Shown here one piece after another: positions 8,131 to 12,914 of a stretch of 12,914 nt of DNA. The stretch spans positions 1-12,914 of the forward strand of contig RCAB01000914.1 of NCBI GenBank assembly GCA_003640385.1, written 5' to 3'. This stretch comes from Setaria digitata (lineage: Eukaryota > Nematoda > Chromadorea > Rhabditida > Setariidae). Position numbers and translations under genes: made by a program. The notes under the pieces were generated by a model. That model was not told where the DNA came from and ran no database searches. It was given only the letters and a program-made list of their open reading frames with translations. Each line of letters starts with the position of its first letter. The first letter of the stretch is position 1.

Positions 8131-8571
8131 TAAGTCTCATGGGATACCTAATGAATGATAAAAATTGTTCACTATTAATTTGGCAAAATTTTTTGGAAAA
8201 ATTTTTTCGTTTTTACGAGTTAAAAATTGTATATACCTCTTCGGGAAAATAACAAAAGTGACTAAAAGTAGTGTCCTAAAACCCCATTCTGAATAATATT
8301 TTTGTAATTCAAAGTAATGTTGCAGAATGAATGCATAGGAATAGGCACCAAATACAAAAATTCTGCCTCAAATATTACCGAATATTGCTTACTGTCTCAA
8401 GGCATTCACAAGCAACTTGAAGAAATACATCGAATAAATTTTATGATTTACTATAAAATAGTTCATAAAGACCCCAAATCCTGCTTACTTCCCCGATAAA
8501 ACTTTTCGAGCTTCTACAATTTCATTTTAAACATAAATATTTGCAGTAATTGTAGTGTATAGGCACAACAG

Positions 8572-8842
8572 TTAATAAAAATCTTCCCGTATCGAATGCA
8601 TCTCCCTCCTCAATGAACCCCTTGTCATTTTTTCGAAATGCTTTTCATATTGTAATGAATTATCATTGCTATAGTTATTTCCGTCTTTGAAAGAATATAG
8701 GTCATTATTGGTATTTTTAGGAATCTGGAAATTTGTTACATAGGCAAAAACCATTATTACTGCTGATCCTATCAGGATATTGTTGACTCTATTAGTATTA
8801 CTTGAACCAGTATTCACAATCTTCGATTGAAATTTTTTTACG
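8572..8842 (-). CDS. Unrecognised gene, last exon E (transmembrane segment and tail)
   Basis: Preceded by a long T tract and TTTTCAAG; phase 2 in, which fits exon D exactly. It reads VKKFQSK, a polar stretch, a hydrophobic run of about 15-18 residues (NILIGSAVIMVFAYV), then a polar tail rich in Asn, Asp, Lys and Arg, with TAA at 8574-8572. Basic residues before the hydrophobic run suggest a cytosolic side there. The hydrophobic run is short, so organelle membranes are possible. Without exon D the frame has no ATG before residue 24 of the exon. Confidence 0.6.
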
Positions 8843-10655
8843 CTTGAAAAAAAAAAAAAAAGAAAGAACGTTAAAAACTATACTTTGTACAGAGCAGAAA
8901 CGGTGATCATTAATAGCTATCTAAATTTACAATCTGTCTATAACAGAGCGTACAAGCACCTCTTGAATCATAACAAAATTTAATTAAAATTTCTGAAGAA
9001 TAAGCTTTTGAACATGTCATATATTAAAAAAAAAAAAAACATGAAAGACTTTAATATAAATTATTCCAAGGAATATTAAACTAACTTCTATATAGCAAAG
9101 TGCTGAGTGAGTTTTAGAAAAACAAAGGGCACCATCCAGGCAGATATATATTATTATGACTCCAAAAAAATAGGAGTGTGAAATGACGTCAGATATATCA
9201 GGAAAAATGCATCAGAAGTATTTTTAAAAAAAATGCAAATGTAAACACAGCAACTTACTGTTTTTGCAGTGAATACAGCAGTGGACTGACTGGTGCAATG
9301 GAAGGTGGCGCTGTTTCTGTTGGTCCATAAGCTACCGGAATATTTCCTGAAACTTATTTATTTCTTTTTAAATCCTTACGGTTGTATTCTTCACGTAAGT
9401 AGAACATTTTTCTTTTTTGTCCCATCTTCCAAATCACAGTTCACACAAAAAGCAAATCTTAAACTACTATCCTATATTTGTGTTATACATACTGCATGGG
9501 TACGCATACAAACACATACTAAAATAATCACATTTCTTAACAAACTAAATTTGAAAATGAGCCTGTATTCGATGATGAACTGATAGCGGATAATTTCGAT
9601 TGCGGCTCAACGGGAATACCTACGCCAGAATTCAATTCAGCACAATGAGCTGCAAAATTGAGTCATAATTGTAAATTAAACTATATCTTGACTTCTAGGA
9701 TTTCTACCTTCCTTTCAAATTATAAAACCCCTTACCGCTCAGCAAAGAGTTTTGCAACTTACCAATATTAAAGGATGCAAAAAACTTTTTTGACATATTA
9801 CAAGCAGATAATAAAACAGCACAATAAGCTGCAAAATTAAGTCATATTTGTAAATTAAACTATGTCCCAAAAGAAGTAAGATTTAAACTTTAAATACATT
9901 ATTCTCCACACATACATGATTTCTAAAGAATAGCCAAGAGTGCATATAGAGGGAAAAAAAAGTAATGATGCCATGATTTTCGGAGCTTGCTGATGAGATA
10001 AAAAAAAAAAAAAAAATCCATTACTTCCTACCTTTTCAGTTGTCTCTTTCAAACTAATTAAGATTAAAATGATTGGCAGAAAAGTTGTTGCATAAAAATT
10101 CAACAGCACTGCATCATGAGAAATATCGATTCAACGGAGAATAAATAATTGAAGTTTCACATTTGAAGGGAAAATAATTTTCTAAAGAAATTCTCGTAAA
10201 ACAGTGTAGGTTTTATACTGTTTCACTTTCCTTTCCTAAATAACTTTCAAAATCTCTAATCCTCAACAGTAAACTCAAGTAATATCTTAAATATAATAGT
10301 TCGAAAATCTACATAAACTAGACTAAAAAGTGCTTAAAATGTAGAAAATATTAAATTAAATTAATGGAAAAAGATCACTGATCAATAAACCTATTTAAAA
10401 ATTAAAACTACTGGACTGTAAATAAAATAAAATCTTGAAAACATGAAAAAAAAAAAGCTCCTTACGAAAAGCAATGACATCCAGTGATTCATTTGGTGTC
10501 ATAGTACTACATAATGAAGGTGAACGATATAAACGTGAAGAGGTCATTGATGGATACTTTGAAGTTCCAACGTCCGAGACATTTTGTGAAGTGCAACTCA
10601 ATACATCTGAAAATTTAATTAAGCCAAATACGATACGTAGAGAAGGCGTACGCTG
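8572..10655 (-). CDS. Unrecognised split gene: Ser/Thr/Pro-rich protein with a C-terminal transmembrane segment (5' end not found)
   Basis: Built from five minus-strand exons with phase-compatible junctions: 10466-10655, 9763-9828, 9620-9649, 9259-9346 and 8572-8842 (645 nt, 214 residues plus stop). Most donors are strong (GTAAGG, GTAAGT, GTAAGT); the 9620 donor (GTATTC) is weak. The product begins with a Ser/Thr-rich region, continues with two short Cys-containing exons and a Pro-rich stretch (GPTETAPPSIAPVSP), then a basic patch (KKFQSK), one hydrophobic span (NILIGSAVIMVFAYV) and a charged tail of about 55 residues ending REDFY. It reads as a single-pass membrane protein. I do not recognise a family. 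The gene lies 2.8 kb upstream of Orai on the same strand. Phase agreement is good evidence for exons D and E, and weaker for C. Further 5' exons are expected beyond 10655, but I found none with good signals. Confidence 0.55.
8843..9258 (-). other. Intron between exons D and E of the unrecognised gene
   Basis: 416 bases, GTAAGT to TTCAAG on the minus strand, with a long T tract at the acceptor. Nothing else of note. Confidence 0.5.
9259..9346 (-). CDS. Unrecognised gene, exon D (Pro-rich)
   Basis: Acceptor AGTTTCAG, donor CA|GTAAGT, phase 1 in and phase 2 out. It codes NIPVAYGPTETAPPSIAPVS followed by PLLYSLQK. Only this frame is both open and compatible with the neighbouring exons. Base composition is clearly less AT-rich than the flanks. 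Confidence 0.6.
9620..9649 (-). CDS. Unrecognised gene, small exon C (uncertain 3' end)
   Basis: Same acceptor sequence as exon B (TTTTGCAG), phase 1 in. Using the weak donor G|GTATTC gives a 30-base exon (HCAELNSGV) that leaves at phase 1 and joins exon D in frame. If this donor is not used, the frame stays open for about 27 more residues (a Ser-rich run, SAISSSSNTGSFSNL) to a TAA near 9538, giving an alternative protein end. Skipping C (exon B joined to exon D) also keeps the frame. Confidence 0.35.
9638..9684 (+). repeat. 47-bp direct repeat, copy 1 (acceptor of exon C)
   Basis: 44 of 47 bases match 9817-9863. Read on the minus strand it is the last 35 bases of an intron, the TTTTGCAG acceptor and the first 12 bases of exon C. 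Confidence 0.9.
9763..9828 (-). CDS. Unrecognised gene, exon B
   Basis: 66 bases between an ATTTTGCAG acceptor and a G|GTAAGT donor, phase 1 in and out. It codes YCAVLLSACNMSKK then FFASFNI. A second consensus donor (GTAAGG) lies exactly 27 bases further (exon end 9736) and would add nine residues in frame (GKLQNSLLS). Its acceptor region is duplicated before exon C. Confidence 0.5.
9817..9863 (+). repeat. 47-bp direct repeat, copy 2 (acceptor of exon B)
   Basis: Second copy, 179 bases from the first, covering the matching intron end, acceptor and start of exon B. Outside the 47 bases the two regions do not align by eye. Confidence 0.9.
9829..10465 (-). other. Intron between exons A and B of the unrecognised gene
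   Basis: 637 bases, GTAAGG to TTTTGCAG on the minus strand. A hydrophobic open segment (about 10027-10109, ending AAAG|GTAGGA) could be an extra exon, but its phase does not fit between A and B. Confidence 0.5.
10466..10655 (-). CDS. Unrecognised gene, exon A
   Basis: Bounded by TTTGCAG (exon from 10655; the next AG, three bases on, also keeps frame) and a C|GTAAGG donor; phase 0 in, phase 1 out. It codes a Ser/Thr-rich segment including SRLYRSPSLCSTMTPNESLD. An alternative acceptor TTTTCAG lies inside the exon (exon start 10606, phase 1). The opposite strand is also open here (10474-10761) and looks protein-like, but it lacks matching splice signals, so the minus-strand reading is preferred. 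Confidence 0.5.
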
Positions 10656-10797
10656 CTGCAAATTTATCAGTCATAAAATAATTATAGACATATATAAAGT
10701 TTCTATCTTTTACATCAAAAAATTTCTAAAAATTACAAGCAGTATGGTGACAAAAACTTAGAAGCAATAAGACATCTTTGGGGAAAACAATAAATAA

Positions 10798-11015
10798 ACA
10801 AAATGGCGCAAGAACAAATTTTATGAAAAGAAGAATAAACAAACAAATAGAAATCTGCAGCCATATGTATTTTATGTGTTCAAAGTTTCTAATTATAAAT
10901 TGAAACTTTGAACACACAAAATTTCAATTTATAATTATTATATGTTGGAAATATTATTATTTTCCTGACCTCTAAACAATACAAAAAAATGGCGCAAGAA
11001 TAAATTTTATGAAAA
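10798..11015 (+). repeat. Direct repeat of about 32 bases flanking a hairpin cluster
   Basis: Copies 10798-10829 and 10984-11015 share AAAATGGCGCAAGAA and AAATTTTATGAAAA with two or three differences. GGCGC is unusual in this AT-rich DNA, which makes chance unlikely. The interval between them holds the nested inverted repeats at 10869-10937. Confidence 0.8.
10869..10937. repeat. Two overlapping, mutually exclusive inverted repeats
   Basis: Stem 1: 10869-10888 with 10903-10922 (20 bp, one mismatch, loop 14). Stem 2: 10890-10905 with 10922-10937 (16 bp perfect, loop 16). They share 10903-10905 and 10922, so both cannot form fully at once. Confidence 0.88.
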
Positions 11016-12215
11016 CGAAAAAGCAGAAAATGCTACTGTTTTCTATTAAACAATTTCTCCACTGAATTTGTATAATTTGATTTTACTTTGGAAAAGACAC
11101 AACAAATAGCATTCACATTACTGACTTTTCGTTTTATGTGATTCAAAAGTATAACTTTTTTTAGTTGAAAAAACTTGGTCGAATAAAAATCAAAATCTAT
11201 TTGACTAATCGATTGAAAAAGAAAAAAAAAAAAGTTATCTGATAATTGATCGAATTGAAAAATAGAAATAAGACAGTGCAGACTGGAACAGCAATAATTT
11301 TATAACGGCACTTCAGAATTTAGTAGGAAAAGTACCAATTTTGAGTAAATGCCCAAAAAATGAGCAATTAACAGAAAGCTCAATGAAAAAAAAAAATCGG
11401 AGTGAAATAATTAAAAAGCAAAAACTAAAAATTTAGATTATGAAATCTTTGCACTCGATATAACCAGTTTTCAATCATTAATTTTTCTAGCAAATAAAAA
11501 AGCATCCAAATAATTAAATTGCACTAGCTTTATTGCTCGAAAATANAGTGCAGACTGGAACAGCAATAATTTTATAACGGCACTTCAGAATTTAGTAGGA
11601 AAAGTACCAATTTTGAGTAAATGCCCAAAAAATGAGCAATTAACAGAAAGCTCAATGAAAAAAAAAAAAAAAAAAAAATCGGAGTGAAATAATTAAAAAG
11701 CAAAAACTAAAAATTTAGATTATGAAATCTTTGCACTCGATATAACCAGTTTTCAATCATTAATTTTTCTAGCAAATAAAAAAGCATCCAAATAATTAAA
11801 TTGCACTAGCTTTATTGCTCGAAAATAGCATCCGTTTCAACTAATAAAATTTAGAAAAAAAAAATTGAAAATATTCTTAGATAAAGAAAAAAAAAGAGAA
11901 AAATTATCGAAAAAGAGCAATATGTCAGTGAGAAATGTGATCAACAACGACAGTAATTAAAAAGAAAAAGAAAAAAAAAAAGATACACACTGTGACACTC
12001 AGAAATACAAAATAAAGAGATAGTTGTAAATAAATGATAGATTTTAGATTATCAACTTGTACAATCAGTTACACTACACGATAAATAAAAGGTGTCAATG
12101 TGAAAATGACAAAAGGAGAATTTTTGAGTGCATATAATTTACTCAATAGTGCTAATACATTTCTCCTCAATTAATTCATTAATTAGAGGTGTTAAGTGAT
12201 AATGATTAATTGTAA
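10938..12215. other. Right-end stretch without a gene
   Basis: Purine-rich (A/G) plus strand, the N-split duplication at 11275-11827 and several A runs. I found no minus-strand donor strong enough to mark the missing 5' exons of the unrecognised gene. Confidence 0.5.
11275..11827 (+). repeat. Tandem duplication of a 271/281-bp block around a single N
   Basis: Copy 1 is 11275-11545, the N is 11546, and copy 2 is 11547-11827. By eye the copies are identical except for poly-A length (11 versus 21 bases). An N exactly at the junction and a difference only in a homopolymer indicate two contig ends that overlap but were not merged. I see no coding sequence in the block. Confidence 0.93.
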
Positions 12216-12449
12216 CTACATGTTAATTATCATTCTGACTTCTGTTGTGATGAAAAAGAAAAAGATACAAATTGCAACAAATGGGACAGGTGCAGAAATT
12301 TACAAGCTGTATCATGCAACCGGAGTGAAATAACACTTCCTTTTCGTGCAGTGATAGATACGGCTAGAGCATGTAAAATAGAAAAGGAATTAGGCGAATG
12401 GAAGCATGAAAATAGAACGGTAGTGAGAGAGGAAGTAAGATTTAGTTAG
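12216..12449 (+). CDS. Cysteine-rich open frame without a clear start
   Basis: 77 sense codons to TAG at 12447-12449, after a TAA at 12213. It reads DFCCDEKEKDTNCNKWDRC, later AVSCNRSEITLPFRAV and IEKELGEWKHENRT: six Cys in the first 60 or so residues (CC-x8-C-x5-C-x6-C and one more). There is no ATG at its head. A separate frame in the first half has ATG (12203) and a hydrophobic start (MLIIILTSVV) but ends by about 12332. The region is less AT-rich than its surroundings. It could be an exon (possible donor GAA|GTAAGA near 12434) or a decayed secreted-protein gene. Confidence 0.28.
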   Translation, partial: LHVNYHSDFCCDEKEKDTNCNKWDRCRNLQAVSCNRSEITLPFRAVIDTARACKIEKELGEWKHENRTVVREEVRFS

Positions 12450-12612
12450 GAGATAAAAGAATGACCTAATATTGACTGTTTCTAAGAGAGTGCGATAAAT
12501 GAAAGAGTCGTCTTAGATGAAAGAGATATCAGACATTAATATGAATTATGAGAAATGCATTAAGATATTGAAAATATCGTTTATCATGGCAAAGACTAAG
12601 GAAATGGGTAAG

Positions 12613-12914
12613 CTTTATTGTGGTAGTAGGGATTGAGAAAAGATTGAGAGTAAGTGTAGTTTACTGTTGCGGCAGAGATTGGGAGTGGATGCAGTTTGTT
12701 GTGATGGTAGATATTGGGAGAAAGTGCAGCCTATTGTGGCGATAGAGATTGAGAGTAAGTGCAGCTTGTTGTGGTGATAGAGATTGAGGGTAAGTGCAGT
12801 TTGTTCTGAGGGTAGCTTGTTGTGGTGGCAGAGATTGAGAATGAATGTAGTTTGTTGTGGAGGTAGAGATTGAGAGTAAGTGCAGTTTGTTGTGGTGGTA
12901 GAGACTGAGAGTAA
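12613..12914 (+). repeat. 35-bp minisatellite, about eight units, continuing past the window
   Basis: Consensus unit TTTGTTGTGGTGGTAGAGAT then TGAGAGTAAGTGCAG. Units start near 12613 (47 bases, with a 12-base insert), 12660, 12695, 12730, 12765, 12800 (16 bases, shortened), 12816, 12851 and 12886 (cut by the window end). Units differ at several positions, so the array is not freshly made. The plus strand is G/T/A-rich with very few C. Confidence 0.92.

Larger units (their letters stand above)
6755..8571. other. Gene-poor interval between the two main minus-strand genes
   Basis: Apart from the doubtful exon at 7176-7376 and the three 14-mers, only AT-rich DNA with poly-A tracts (near 7000, 7058 and 7396). 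Consensus minus-strand donors occur at 8390 and 8487 (GTAAGC), but they close only very short possible exons. Confidence 0.5.

Noticed and set aside
8317..8499. Plus-strand open frame of 60 codons
   Set aside because: Composition is fairly protein-like, but it has no splice context or recognisable domain and lies in the presumed 3' flank of the minus-strand gene; minus-strand donors inside it are equally convincing.
9293..9583. Plus-strand open frame of 96 codons
   Set aside because: It overlaps exon D of the minus-strand gene and is mostly T-rich intron translated as Phe/Leu.
9855..10109. Minus-strand open frame with a hydrophobic start and a GTAGGA donor inside
   Set aside because: As an exon it would enter at phase 1 and leave at phase 0, which does not fit between exons A and B; the hydrophobic content follows from T-rich DNA.
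10726..10917. Minus-strand open frame of 63 codons near the nested hairpins
   Set aside because: It runs through the direct repeat and hairpin arms and has no splice signals linking it to exon A.
12617..12914. Minus-strand open stretch of about 98 codons through the minisatellite
   Set aside because: The repeat unit simply lacks stop codons in that direction; no start codon, and a 35-base period shifts frame every unit.

Overview
The window looks like nuclear DNA of an AT-rich nematode, most likely a parasitic clade III (filarial or other spirurid-type) worm. Four things support this: strong A+T bias, dozens of long poly-A/poly-T tracts, short exons separated by introns of 64 to about 730 bases with TTTCAG/TTGCAG acceptors and GTAAG-type donors, and sparse genes. 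There is no bacterial operon structure, no tRNA or rRNA, no CRISPR array and no recognisable transposase. The species assignment is inference; the splice-site style and gene content are seen directly.

The best supported feature is a complete five-exon minus-strand gene (5770 down to 3478) for an Orai-family store-operated calcium channel. All four introns have consensus ends, all phases agree, and the spliced 308-residue product carries the Orai TM1 pore signature, the selectivity-filter glutamate, TM2, TM3 with its acidic residue and the TM4 proline kink. Compared with the human protein one pore-proximal lysine is glutamine, the acidic outer loop is nearly lost, and the TM3-TM4 loop is very short.

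Upstream on the same strand (about 10655 to 8572) I assembled a second, unrecognised gene from five phase-compatible exons. It ends in a single transmembrane segment and a charged tail, and its 5' end is not found. Its intron/exon boundary is duplicated in front of two consecutive small exons, and several alternative splice choices keep the frame.

The left end (1-1524) holds short plus-strand candidate exons that I cannot join with confidence. Around 2549-3045 there is a decayed plus-strand RRM-like sequence. The 6262-7376 interval has two possible tiny minus-strand genes. The right end (10656-12914) is mostly repeats: nested hairpins flanked by a direct repeat, a 271/281-bp tandem duplication separated by a single N (probably an assembly join), a cysteine-rich open frame, and a 35-bp minisatellite running off the window. 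The remaining sequence is AT-rich and shows no gene I can support.
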